DNA of 37,547 bases, taken from Candidatus Poseidonia sp. Lineage in GTDB: Archaea > Thermoplasmatota > Poseidoniia > Poseidoniales > Poseidoniaceae. The notes below the pieces were generated by a model. That model saw only the letters and a program-made list of their open reading frames with translations. It was not told the origin of the DNA and made no database searches. Numbering within the stretch: position 1 is the first letter of the stretch; every line of letters begins with the position of its first letter. Location: the NCBI GenBank assembly GCA_030827475.1, contig JAUREJ010000017.1, positions 1 to 37,547 on the forward strand, read 5' to 3'. Both the position numbers and the translations under genes were made by a program. Below are positions 17,901 through 24,865 of this stretch, piece by piece.

Positions 17901-20220
17901 CATGGTGCAAACCGTTCAGGGCAACAGCGTCCTCAATCAGACCTTGCTTCAACTTCCACCTGGGGACCAACCCGGAAGCAGGACCTTGGTGAACTTGACC
18001 ATCGTTCCGCCTTCATCCGGCTATCTCGACCTTCGGGTACGTTATGATAACCAGAGCGAAGAGCGAAACTTCGGCAACAATCTCTACCCGTTCAGCATCG
18101 TCGTGAACGCCCCTCCCGCTGTTCAAGACGTGTACTGCAGCGCTTCGGTCGTCACTCGGGGAGCCTACACCATTTGCTCGGTTGAGGCAACGGACGATGT
18201 CAACGTCACCAACGCCGTGTTGGAATGGCAGATTGTGACCACGAACAGCACGTGGAACGAGACGAACTGGGCGGTGATCACCCTCGGCCAGATCAATCCT
18301 ACCGTCTGGGAATCAAGTTTGGTCGTCCCTGCCGATGCGAGTTTGGGATGGATCGCCTTGCGAGCAACCGTGACCGATGCCGGCAACATGACGGCACGTT
18401 TGCTGGTCACCAACGCGACGCGAGTTGCCGACGCACCACCATCCTGGTACGGGCCCCACGTTGAGGGGGTTGATGCAGCCGATTGGAACAAAGCCTCTCC
18501 GCTTGGAAACCGGCCCGCAGAAGGGATGTATCGTCACCTCGACACCAAGCTTACGGCTTGTGTTCAAGACGCAGATTATCGGGTTGACGACGGGTTACCG
18601 ATGTTCATGGCATCCCGGGGCACCTTAGGGAACGTTTCGTATGTTCCCCAACAGGTCACCCATCTTTACTGCTACACTGCACCGTTCAACCTGTCTTTGG
18701 GAACCGGGCTGAACGATGTGAATTTTGAGGTGCGTGCCCCCACCGGATCCTTGCTGCTTCAGCGCACCGTCAGGGTCGCAGACATGCCACCGCAACTCGA
18801 GTTGAATGTTCAAAACGATCAAGGTACGGTCCTCGACCGCGTGGTCGGTAACGGCATGGAACATCTTCGCGTCACCGTTCAAGACGTGGACGACCCAGAA
18901 ACCTCGTTTGTCGGTGATGTCACGATACAATGGCCGGGTGGACAGGCGATTCTCCTTCCGCTCGACATCCCGGCAGGGACCAGCACAGTGGTGGTGCACC
19001 TTGAGAAATTGGACGTTCCTCTCGAAGCCGGCGATTTACGAATCGTAGCCTCCGGACGGGGGGAGCACGGGGGCACCTCCATGCTCCAACTCGAACTCCC
19101 GTTTTTGCTGACGCCCCCCGAAATTCTTGTTATGAAAGCCTGCGACGCCAACGGGCCCGTGACCAACATGACCTTTGGCCAAATTGCATTGCTGCAAGTC
19201 GGTATCGTCAGCGACCGACCGATCGATGGCGTCAGCGCTCGCCTTACCCAATCGGGATGGACCATCAACGCCCCAGCGACCGAGGATCTCCCCTGGGGCG
19301 AAGGTGAACCTCCGGAGGCATGCGACCGTGCACCGTACGAGGGCCAAGAGGTGCTTTGGTTGGGTTTCCGCTTGAAGTTGGACAACGCCATGGTGGACGG
19401 GGAGGGGAAAGCGTTTCTTTCGGTGACCGATATTGACGGTTTGGTCAAATCAACCTCGCTTTCGCTCATGTTCCAACATGCTCCCACCGAGTTCGTGGAC
19501 GTCATGCATTCTGAAGTGCTACCTGAAACCGACCTGTTCACCAACCTCACCATCACTGATCTGGACGGATTGGACCGCGTTCTTTGTGCGTACACCATCT
19601 ATGACAACGCCTCCAACCTGTTGAGTCAATCGGCGATGGCTGCGGGCCCAGAAGGGGTGTTCACCAACCAGCTTCGCTGGCTGTATCCGATTCCTCGTTC
19701 GCTTGCAAACACCACGCTCACCGTGAACATCACGTGCATCGATGATTTGCAGCAGACCTTTGTTCACGAAACGCAACTTCTCGTTGGACCGGCTCAGGCG
19801 TGCACGACCTGTTCCGCACCGGACAACCAAACCCAGGCGCCTTCCGGTGAGGCCAAGAACGCAGCATTTGAGAAAGCCGCCATCGGCGTGGCGATGCTCT
19901 TGCTGACAGCGCTCGTTACCGTTGTGCTGGTGCGACGCAATGGGCGCCCAAACATCGATTCTGCATGGGGTGAAAACGAAGAAAAAGGCTTCTCCTCGAT
20001 CGAAGATCTGTTTGAAGGCATGCAAGACGAAACCGTGTTTGATGAAGTCGTCGAACCATCGCCCGCACCAGAATTCGTGCCCGAGGGTTGGACGGTTGAG
20101 GACTTCAGTCGGTGGTTGGATGGGCCCGTGCCCGAGGGTTGGACGGACGCACAGTGGAGCGCCTATGTGGATGAACACCGAGAGCTCCTTGCCCAAGGGA
20201 CCGAGGTTAAGGAAGGGTGA
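14908..20220 (+). CDS. Giant anchored surface protein: split TIGR03790-like domain with inserted PA14 and LamG-like domains
   Basis: The protein has 1770 residues. The start at ATG 14908 (MVQQPMHTKRSSLAF) is chosen because AGAGG lies 5 nt upstream and a normal signal peptide follows; the frame also contains ATGs at 14833 and 14923. Order of parts: a first TIGR03790-like half (about 78-311; GVLINNLSAES, YLVTTKGMPLRISGG, GYASWGSND); a PA14 domain (about 383-517; GIYGEYFDNDG, NSDDGSELWVNG); a LamG/concanavalin-like domain (about 541-735; AWSFEDGSG, WFDGVDDVAS); a second TIGR03790-like half (about 866-956; AYGQSLVADLLEDGV, KGYVYEPYL, VVVGDPKMAPY); a CARDB-like domain (about 960-1068); further Ig-like sequence; a transmembrane helix (about 1657-1678); and a cytoplasmic tail with two VPEGWT motifs. 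PA14 and LamG usually bind glycans, so capture or processing of polysaccharide or glycoprotein outside the cell is plausible but unproven. Confidence 0.9.
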   Translation: MVQQPMHTKRSSLAFVVLMLVSMVPLQPNGTAPLPPLLEDTNTMFDGFLVGEAEGPWNETPMRNVAVPDGFSYGSVINYGDVGVLINNLSAESRTIGWAFVAARNISLDRVFIFNETGTPTGETVNRNQFTNFFALPFLEMLQNRSSSNSLNYLVTTKGMPLRISGGNDKASFDQELALLGGTYNASIGGDYWFNHDYGPLAGKAMEPFTRSKYGFFLVTRLTGYTVDTALELIERANQSLGQRGTFVLDLATNRNNSGYKFWNDDLYAANTSLNGSLGLPVMFDEETEFITNISNVIGYASWGSNDGDWNRNYLPNGGFDTIDASWQSGSRYWTHSGPTVAAEDTFAWAYQTDTKQGGNGAFEATVKTACEQDAGDMMQGIYGEYFDNDGVSFNAASMPSLIDREPDRVQIEPHLNRASSNNAYPGLDDRFKEHWGARFSGLIDVPFSGNWSFFLNSDDGSELWVNGNSVVQNRGMHGMVERSGYLNLSAGLHDFRIEFFQGGGPHGLVFSWQGPNTSKAAVPSSVFYVDGDIVPKGNRLIHAWSFEDGSGSKAVNAVNTSANLTFTGMNASNWRTCVDGGCLWFDGVDDVASVDVTDWTGNLSVSQWVWANASNQTTYASTFAVNDQAGSNLSFQHMISNSEWRLHNNQSHPFGDVTPQRWTHLVSVFDSGQIRQYMDGVLVNTLTYPNGSFTNIDLYKLGVNRAGSAFFEGMIDEVLVWDVALDDHDITSLRRTIVDNCTTYSGGGTDVAHVTTIFTVPENLKGHAWIGYVYGKRSGEVNGAFGLELTAQDTNGQTLSTNTSSMKTFTTSWAAQSIRFRPDANATQFEVRVPMDIASTSTDGQFYVDTVLLRAIRPHMEWVNGSIADTAVSTGGRSFNWGTAYGQSLVADLLEDGVSGVKGYVYEPYLTAVGLPSVYLTSYASGYNLAESHAAANRLSGWMGVVVGDPKMAPYADIFHDISIVDVRVLGPANLGEETVIQMLIENRGMSTSNGTLMVQTVQGNSVLNQTLLQLPPGDQPGSRTLVNLTIVPPSSGYLDLRVRYDNQSEERNFGNNLYPFSIVVNAPPAVQDVYCSASVVTRGAYTICSVEATDDVNVTNAVLEWQIVTTNSTWNETNWAVITLGQINPTVWESSLVVPADASLGWIALRATVTDAGNMTARLLVTNATRVADAPPSWYGPHVEGVDAADWNKASPLGNRPAEGMYRHLDTKLTACVQDADYRVDDGLPMFMASRGTLGNVSYVPQQVTHLYCYTAPFNLSLGTGLNDVNFEVRAPTGSLLLQRTVRVADMPPQLELNVQNDQGTVLDRVVGNGMEHLRVTVQDVDDPETSFVGDVTIQWPGGQAILLPLDIPAGTSTVVVHLEKLDVPLEAGDLRIVASGRGEHGGTSMLQLELPFLLTPPEILVMKACDANGPVTNMTFGQIALLQVGIVSDRPIDGVSARLTQSGWTINAPATEDLPWGEGEPPEACDRAPYEGQEVLWLGFRLKLDNAMVDGEGKAFLSVTDIDGLVKSTSLSLMFQHAPTEFVDVMHSEVLPETDLFTNLTITDLDGLDRVLCAYTIYDNASNLLSQSAMAAGPEGVFTNQLRWLYPIPRSLANTTLTVNITCIDDLQQTFVHETQLLVGPAQACTTCSAPDNQTQAPSGEAKNAAFEKAAIGVAMLLLTALVTVVLVRRNGRPNIDSAWGENEEKGFSSIEDLFEGMQDETVFDEVVEPSPAPEFVPEGWTVEDFSRWLDGPVPEGWTDAQWSAYVDEHRELLAQGTEVKEG
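20077..20157 (+). repeat. Duplicated VPEGWT motif in the cytoplasmic tail
   Basis: The tail of the surface protein contains two copies of a Trp-rich motif, VPEGWTVEDFSRWLDG and VPEGWTDAQWSAYVDE, about 17 residues apart. At DNA level both start with the same codons for P-E-G-W-T (gcccgagggttggacg). The repeats lie after the membrane helix, so on the cytoplasmic side. They may be a docking motif for an internal partner; that is inference. Confidence 0.7.
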
Positions 20221-20252
20221 GGTTGAAGCACCACCGCATGTTCCTTCCCTTC

Positions 20253-20489
20253 ATGGCGATTGGCTATGTCCTCATCAACGTTCAACCGGGAACCGAACAA
20301 AGCGTCTACGAGGCGGTTAAATCCCTCCCCCACGTCACCGATGCGACGGTTTTGTTCGGCGACCACGACCTGATTGTCAAACTTGAGGCGGATGCCCTTG
20401 CAACCATTGCAAAATCCGTGGTGGAGGACATTCGCTCCGTCGAAGGCGTGGTCAACACGAAAACTCTGGCCGGTGCAGACCTGGTTTGA
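20253..20489 (+). CDS. Stand-alone RAM (Lrp/AsnC effector-binding) domain protein
   Basis: The protein has 78 residues from ATG 20253 (MAIGYVLINVQPG). The sequence runs through the whole beta-alpha-beta-beta-alpha-beta RAM fold, with the typical FGDHDLIVKLEA stretch in the middle, and no helix-turn-helix. Such small proteins bind amino acids or other small ligands and assemble with themselves or full-length Lrp proteins. The frame is open from a GTG at 20217 that overlaps the previous stop codon (GTGA), but family members normally begin at the MAIGYV-type methionine. Co-transcription with the surface-protein gene is likely. Its partner could be the Lrp regulator encoded at 29875. Confidence 0.85.
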   Translation: MAIGYVLINVQPGTEQSVYEAVKSLPHVTDATVLFGDHDLIVKLEADALATIAKSVVEDIRSVEGVVNTKTLAGADLV

Positions 20490-20590
20490 GGTCCATAAAA
20501 AACGGGGCCCTACGGCGATTTCCCGATTTTTTAGGCCTCGGGAAGGGAGACTGAGCGCCATATGGGGCGCAGTCATGCCTTTTTTCGGGG

Positions 20591-20630
20591 AAAATATTAT
20601 ATGCTCAGCAGTACAACGGTGGTTCGGAGG
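20591..20630 (+). promoter_or_regulatory. Promoter and ribosome-binding site of the MC1 gene
   Basis: An AT-rich TATA element (AAAATATTATATG, 20591-20603) stands out from its GC-richer surroundings. A strong Shine-Dalgarno GGAGG at 20626-20630 lies 8 nt before the ATG at 20639. The predicted start of transcription, about 25 nt after the TATA centre, falls near 20622, giving a very short leader that just includes the Shine-Dalgarno. Such a strong arrangement fits an abundant chromatin protein. Confidence 0.75.
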
Positions 20631-20638
20631 AAATCCAA

Positions 20639-20905
20639 ATGTCAGACGGAAAGAAATACTTCGTTCTCATGGAGAACGGAAAAGACACGAGCCAAGTATT
20701 TGCGAGCAAGCAACCCCGCGGTGCAGCCTTAAAGGCCGCAACGCGCGGCCACACGAACATCCGCCTACGAGAGCGCGGCACCAAGCGTGTCCACGTCTTC
20801 ACGGGCAACATTTCGATGGTCGACAAGCCTGCTGGCGGCCCTGCTTGGCTCCCAGACAAGATCAAGAAGGCCAACGTCAAGAAGCAAGGCATCGAGCACC
20901 TTTGA
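20639..20905 (+). CDS. Archaeal chromatin protein MC1
   Basis: The 88-residue basic protein matches MC1 (methanogen chromosomal protein 1, about 93 residues) along its length: KYFVLMENG, FASKQPRGAALKAATRG, IRLRERGTKRVHVFTG, and the end PAWLPDKIKKANVKK. In known MC1 the KQPRxAALKAA helix and the RLRERGTKKVHVF strand form the DNA-bending surface, and the conserved Pro-Ala-Trp near the C-terminus contacts DNA. It binds as a monomer and kinks DNA sharply. Here the loop between the helix and RLRERG is slightly shorter than in Methanosarcina. A strong TATA box and GGAGG precede the gene and a hairpin plus T-run follows, so it appears to be a single-gene unit with high expression. Confidence 0.93.
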   Translation: MSDGKKYFVLMENGKDTSQVFASKQPRGAALKAATRGHTNIRLRERGTKRVHVFTGNISMVDKPAGGPAWLPDKIKKANVKKQGIEHL

Positions 20906-20951
20906 GTGCAGCCTGCTGCTGACCTTCTCCCAACTCACCGAGTTGTACAAC

Positions 20952-20995
20952 GGCCCCCGACGCGCCAAGGCTCGCCCGGGGCCCCGACCCTTTTT
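20952..20995 (+). terminator. Likely transcription terminator after MC1
   Basis: GGCCCCCG (20952-20959) and CGGGGCC (20977-20983) are complementary and can form a GC-rich hairpin. They are followed by GACCC and TTTTT (20991-20995). A hairpin plus a T-run after a strongly expressed single gene fits termination; archaea often need only the T-run. Confidence 0.55.
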
Positions 20996-21096
20996 CCCTC
21001 ATCCAAGACGATGATTTGATAAACACGGCCACGCATGTCACGATGTCCTCAGGGACACGGGATGCACACCCGCTTCGGCGGGGGGCGGTGACGCCA

Positions 21097-22197
21097 ATGA
21101 ACGAACGAGAGATGCGAACGCCACAACCAAAAGCTCAACGTCCGAGCCAACGAAGGTTGGTGGATAACGACGATCTCAACCTTCCTGCACGTCTTGTTCA
21201 CCTTCGCCATCTCCCGTGGAAAACATGTTACCAACGCCAACTCCAAGCGGAAAACAAATCCGAGAACACGCAAAAATCCTACTTTTATGGACTGCGCGCC
21301 CTTGTCGAAACCGCCCTTCCAGGCGAAGACATGCTTGACGAGACGGCATTCGAGACCATGTCCATCGAAACCCTCGCCCTACGAATGGAGCCCATGAACG
21401 GACGTTTGGACCTCTGGGCCCACGGCATTGCCGATCTACGTCCCACGACCTTCAACGCTCGCCTCGCAGCATCGCGGCATCTGATCAAGTGGCTCGGACT
21501 GATTTGGCCCGACCATCTTCAACGCGCCCGCACGGGAAAACGCTTACCGAGGACGTTGACACGACGTGAGCTCACCACAGTCTTGGAGGCTGCAAACATC
21601 AGTGAAAACCCCGCAGCTGCCTTGGTCGTGACCATGATGCTTGACACGGGGATGCGGGTCAGTGAAGTCTGTGCGCTAAACGTGGAGGACATTGATTTTG
21701 ATGACGGGTCCGCACGAATCATGGGTGGAAAAGGCGACAAAGACCGTTTGGTGTTGTTTACACAGCGCACACTGGCACGGCTCCAAGGGTGGATTCCGAT
21801 TCGTGAACGCTTGGAGGCCAATGATGTCGGGGCTTGTTTCCTCAATCGCCGAGGCCGTCGTTTGCAGCCCCGAGGCGTGCAACGCATGATGGACGCACTC
21901 GCAGAAGAAGCAGGACTTCCAAAAGGGAAATTGACACCCCATGTTTTGAGACACAACTTTGCAACAGGGCTGCTTGAACGTGGTGCGGACTTGGTGACCA
22001 TTCAGCGATTGATGGGTCACGCAACCATCGCAACAACCCGAGTTTACCTGGAAATCTCCGATCAAACACTCCGAGAAGTCTATCATCGAGCCCAAGCACT
22101 GCGTGAAGAATTGGATGAGCAAACGCTGTTCGTTGAGCCTGTAGAAGAGACGACACCCTCCACCAGTTCGAGAGGGATCGTGGAGTCAAGAGGTTGA
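21097..22197 (+). CDS. xerA: XerA-type tyrosine recombinase
   Basis: The protein has 366 residues from ATG 21097, chosen because GGTGA lies 5 nt upstream; the frame opens at a TTG at 21016. The N-terminal part (to about 150) is the SAM-like core-binding domain (ENKSENTQKSYFYGLRAL). The catalytic domain has the complete set R187 (TGMRVSEV), K212 (GGKGDKDR), H282 and R285 (HVLRHNFATG), H308 (LMGHATIATT) and Y317 (RVYLEIS). XerA resolves chromosome dimers at a dif-like site. There are no integrase companions, direct-repeat attachment sites or phage genes nearby, so a housekeeping role is more likely than a mobile-element integrase. The 3' end overlaps a small convergent gene by 12 nt. Confidence 0.9.
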   Translation: MNEREMRTPQPKAQRPSQRRLVDNDDLNLPARLVHLRHLPWKTCYQRQLQAENKSENTQKSYFYGLRALVETALPGEDMLDETAFETMSIETLALRMEPMNGRLDLWAHGIADLRPTTFNARLAASRHLIKWLGLIWPDHLQRARTGKRLPRTLTRRELTTVLEAANISENPAAALVVTMMLDTGMRVSEVCALNVEDIDFDDGSARIMGGKGDKDRLVLFTQRTLARLQGWIPIRERLEANDVGACFLNRRGRRLQPRGVQRMMDALAEEAGLPKGKLTPHVLRHNFATGLLERGADLVTIQRLMGHATIATTRVYLEISDQTLREVYHRAQALREELDEQTLFVEPVEETTPSTSSRGIVESRG

Positions 22198-22368
22198 TTT
22201 TTTTCGCTTGCTCACCCGATCAGGCCCCGTCCATCGCCGGTTCGGCTGCACGATGTTCCCCACATGGCCGTCAACGGGACAATGCTTTCCCGAGCGACAA
22301 CGAGAACAATTGCCCTTTGCGGGCTGTTCGACGGTTTTGCGGAGACGACCGTATTTCCGACGAGGCAT
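22186..22368 (-). CDS. Small basic Cys-containing protein of unknown function
   Basis: The protein has 60 residues, with basic N- and C-termini (MPRRKYGRLRK and VSKRKKSTS) around a Cys-His segment (CSRCRSGKHCPVDGH). The C-x2-C-x5-C plus His pattern suggests a small zinc-binding fold, possibly RNA- or DNA-binding; this is inference. AGGT lies 5 nt before the ATG, and the gene starts 41 nt after the stop of the HhH/H1-like gene on the same strand, so it is likely in the same transcript. Its Shine-Dalgarno lies in one arm of a small hairpin. Confidence 0.7.
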   Translation of the reverse strand: MPRRKYGRLRKTVEQPAKGNCSRCRSGKHCPVDGHVGNIVQPNRRWTGPDRVSKRKKSTS

Positions 22369-22372
22369 GGTG

Positions 22373-22394
22373 GACCTTTTTGAAGAAGGTCTTC
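22373..22394 (-). promoter_or_regulatory. Two mutually exclusive small hairpins over the ribosome-binding site of the 60-residue protein
   Basis: On the minus strand the leader reads GAAGACCTTCTTC, then AAAAAGGTC, then CACC and ATG. Hairpin A pairs GAAGA with TCTTC (22382-22394). Hairpin B pairs GACCTT with AAGGTC (22373-22391), which hides the AAGGT ribosome-binding site. Both use GACCTT, so only one can form at a time. The stems are short (5-6 bp), so this may be chance. Confidence 0.35.
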
Positions 22395-22409
22395 AAAGAT
22401 AGCGGCGAT

Positions 22410-22892
22410 TCAACCTTTTTTGAACCAAGGCATGTCCTTTACAGAGCGCGGGACACTGATGGTGTTGCCCTTTCTTCCATCGTCTTTCTGGGTATTGAGC
22501 GACGTCGCGGCTGAGGTCGTTTTCTCAACGACATCCTCAGCCACCTCTTGGCTTTTGGCGGCGGCCTTCTGTGTGACCTTTTTGGCCCCCTTGGTAGCTT
22601 TGGAGCTCGCCTTCTTTGCGCTGGATGCAGCTTTCGAACCGGCGTTCTTGACCTTTGATTTGGTCGCAGCACCGGCCTTCTTCGCGGTTGATTTCACGGA
22701 GGAGGCGGCTTTCGCAGCGGACAAAACTTTGGTCGCAACGGAAGCCGAAAGCCCGGCGTTTTGCAAATCTTTCGCACTTGCCTTGGCAATCTTTGCAACG
22801 GTGGTGAACTTGGCGTCAACCAATTTCTTAGCGGTGGCAGCCCCAACACCGGGCATTGAAGCGATTTCGGCGGATGTGTCTTTCTTACCCAT
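22410..22892 (-). CDS. Helix-hairpin-helix protein with a histone-H1-like Lys/Ala-rich tail
   Basis: The protein has 160 residues from ATG 22892 (MGKKDTSAEI), preceded by GAGG. The longer upstream frame is unlikely because it would run into the divergent gene. Residues 8-62 form a Rad51-N/HHH_5-like DNA-binding domain: PGVGAATAKKLVDAKF is a classic hairpin, followed by a second one around LQNAGLSASVATKVL. Residues about 63-122 are almost only Lys, Ala, Ser and Thr (KKAGAATKSKVKNAG, SSAKKASSKATKGAKK), like the disordered tails of histone H1 or bacterial HU/AlgP proteins. The end (RSVKDMPWFKKG) is distinctive. It probably binds DNA non-specifically and neutralises charge; I know of no characterised archaeal example. 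It lies 2 kb from MC1. Confidence 0.88.
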   Translation of the reverse strand: MGKKDTSAEIASMPGVGAATAKKLVDAKFTTVAKIAKASAKDLQNAGLSASVATKVLSAAKAASSVKSTAKKAGAATKSKVKNAGSKAASSAKKASSKATKGAKKVTQKAAAKSQEVAEDVVEKTTSAATSLNTQKDDGRKGNTISVPRSVKDMPWFKKG

Positions 22893-22971
22893 GGTTCCTC
22901 GGCAGTTTTCTGCATCTGCCCTGTATTGAACCTTCCTGTAATGTCCAACGAAGATCCCCAGCGGTTTCTTC

Positions 22972-23931
22972 TTGAGCGACGACGAACTCCACTCACGCAT
23001 GGAGGGGATGTTGCTGGGCGGAACGGAACCTTGGCACCGACTCCATCCCGGGAAAGCTCACCATTACAGCCAGATGCAACTCAGACGCTGTATAGAGGGC
23101 CGAAACCCGCTTCTGGTTCAGATGGAGGACAAATACCGTTCAAGGGAACTTGTGGCCTCAAAGGACGTTGGACGTTTGACAGAATTGTATCACTGGTCGG
23201 AGATGAGCACGGCTCTGCCTTGGGATGACCTTCCCGAGCGCTGTGTCTTCAAAACCAACCATCGTTCTGGCGGGGGGTTGTCCATCATGGACAACGGGGA
23301 ACACCCACTTGCAGATTCAAATCGAGCTTTTCGTCCATGGGCCCGTCACAAAAACTGCTACCGGGTCATTCGAAACGGCAGGGACCAGTACGGGGTTCCT
23401 TGGCCAAAGTGGCGAATTGAACGAAATCTGAAGAAGTGCATAGCTCAGGCATTCCCGATACCGTTGGAATGGGGTGCTGCAAACATCGAACCCAGAGGCG
23501 TTTTGGTCGAGGAGTTGCTGCTTGATGGAAACCGACTACCCAACGACTGGAAGGTCCATGTTTTTCACGGCAAAGCCGGTTTTATTCAATACGATACGGG
23601 GCGACTGGGTGAGCACTGCCAAGCCATCTACGACCTTGAAGGGCATCGAATCCATCAAACCAATCCACGATGGAACCCCGGCGACCTGCCTATGGAATTG
23701 GACGAGGTGTTGGCACCGCAGTTGCGAAAGTCTCTGATCGCCACCACCGAACGCTTGGCCGAGGACATTGACTACTCGAGGGTTGACATGTTCCTCGTCG
23801 GGGACGAATGGGTGTTCGGTGAATTCACAAATTACCACAACTCATGCCACCCCCAATCCGTTGAATGGGAGGAATTGGGCGGAAAATTGTGGGCGGCTGG
23901 CCCGGAAAACACGGTTGCAGAGGGACCCTAA
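22972..23931 (+). CDS. TupA-like ATP-grasp family protein
   Basis: The protein has about 319 residues. It shows the layout of TupA-like ATP-grasp proteins: PLLVQMEDKYRSRELVASK near the start, a nucleotide-binding strand VFKTNHRSGGGLSIM, LVEELLLDGN then DWKVHVFHGKAGFIQ, and the metal-binding end RVDMFLVGDEWVFGEFTNYH. ATP-grasp enzymes join a carboxylate to an amine or thiol through an acyl phosphate; TupA relatives are linked to teichuronopeptide or polysaccharide modification. The substrate here is unknown. The start is uncertain: the frame opens at TTG 22972, with ATGs at 22999 and 23008, and no clear Shine-Dalgarno precedes the TTG. An ATG at 22941 is in another frame. Its stop overlaps the next start (TAATG). 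Confidence 0.82.
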   Translation: MSDDELHSRMEGMLLGGTEPWHRLHPGKAHHYSQMQLRRCIEGRNPLLVQMEDKYRSRELVASKDVGRLTELYHWSEMSTALPWDDLPERCVFKTNHRSGGGLSIMDNGEHPLADSNRAFRPWARHKNCYRVIRNGRDQYGVPWPKWRIERNLKKCIAQAFPIPLEWGAANIEPRGVLVEELLLDGNRLPNDWKVHVFHGKAGFIQYDTGRLGEHCQAIYDLEGHRIHQTNPRWNPGDLPMELDEVLAPQLRKSLIATTERLAEDIDYSRVDMFLVGDEWVFGEFTNYHNSCHPQSVEWEELGGKLWAAGPENTVAEGP

Positions 23932-24815
23932 TGGACCGCATCGTCGACCCATTGCGGTCGGTGCTCGTCGCCCAAGTTCGCAAGGCGGAAGCCTCTCATT
24001 GCATGGACACGACCACCGGGTTGCTCCGAGGGAGACACTTTCAAGGCCCGAAATCAACCGTTTACCTCGGCGATGTTGCTCAAGCCGTGCTCGCCCACCT
24101 GACCCTCCCCGAAACGCCTCGCTTCACCGAGCCACCGGGCTACAACGAACAACGGTGGACGCTTGAAACCCAAAGCGGGGAGCTGAGTGTGCAAATCGAA
24201 TCCAAACCGTATTGGGGCTTGGGCCTGATTACTTCGGGCTACCTCAACGTTATCGCGCTTGAGGGGCCGCTGGAAGACCGCTCCAGGATCGTGCTTGATG
24301 TCATGAGTTCGCTCGGCCAGCCTCCTTGGGAAATGGCCCACCCGCGAGGGGCAGAGCGCTTCATGATGCGTCGGGATGGGATGAACCTCAAAGCCAACGA
24401 AACGGCATGGGCGGCTTTGCGAAACAACGCGAAAACCTCTCTTTCAGAGCGGATTCAAGCCTATGTTCAGCGACGGGATGAAACGGTGTCTGCAATCCAA
24501 GACGACGAAGCCACCGTTGGATGGTTGAACGCCATAGAAGAAGACATCCACATGGCGAAACAGGCGCTATCGGAGGACAATGCGCCTGGCGTGGAGCGGG
24601 CGCTCGCACGGGTCGAGGCATCGCTCATTCACCTGAACCAAAAGGGCGAACACCCAGTGGTAAGCGCCCCCGCCGAACGCTTTGCTGTTACCGGGCCGGT
24701 CAGCGAATTGGGCGGCTCGTCCAAACCGAGCGATACGCCCGCTGCTTCCCTGCTCGCTCCCGATGACGATGTGCCCTTCCTCGACCTCGCTGCCAACGCC
24801 GACGAGGAAGAATGA
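23931..24815 (+). CDS. Unknown cytoplasmic protein coupled to the ATP-grasp gene
   Basis: The protein has 294 residues from ATG 23931, which shares one base with the TAA stop of the ATP-grasp gene and has GAGGGA just upstream. That implies translational coupling and probably a shared pathway or complex. The N-terminal part (to about 160) seems a globular alpha/beta domain (SVQIESKPYWGLGLIT, IALEGPLEDRSRIVLDVM); residues about 165-235 are helical and charged; the C-terminus is low-complexity and acidic (PDDDVPFLDLAANADEEE). There is no signal peptide, membrane helix or recognised motif. I cannot assign a family. Confidence 0.78.
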   Translation: MDRIVDPLRSVLVAQVRKAEASHCMDTTTGLLRGRHFQGPKSTVYLGDVAQAVLAHLTLPETPRFTEPPGYNEQRWTLETQSGELSVQIESKPYWGLGLITSGYLNVIALEGPLEDRSRIVLDVMSSLGQPPWEMAHPRGAERFMMRRDGMNLKANETAWAALRNNAKTSLSERIQAYVQRRDETVSAIQDDEATVGWLNAIEEDIHMAKQALSEDNAPGVERALARVEASLIHLNQKGEHPVVSAPAERFAVTGPVSELGGSSKPSDTPAASLLAPDDDVPFLDLAANADEEE

Positions 24816-24865
24816 GGCACGCGTCGCGTTGATAAAGGGGAGGGCTTTGGCTCCAAACGGTCCTC

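Noticed and set aside
21097-22197. Tyrosine recombinase as an integrase of a mobile element
   Set aside because: No attachment-site repeats, tRNA or other element genes are nearby, and the sequence is typical of chromosomal XerA.
22926-23228. Alternative frame starting MSNEDPQRFLLERRR at ATG 22941 before the ATP-grasp gene
   Set aside because: It has a proper ATG but soon overlaps the ATP-grasp frame, which carries the family motifs. A single-base error joining the two is possible but cannot be shown here.
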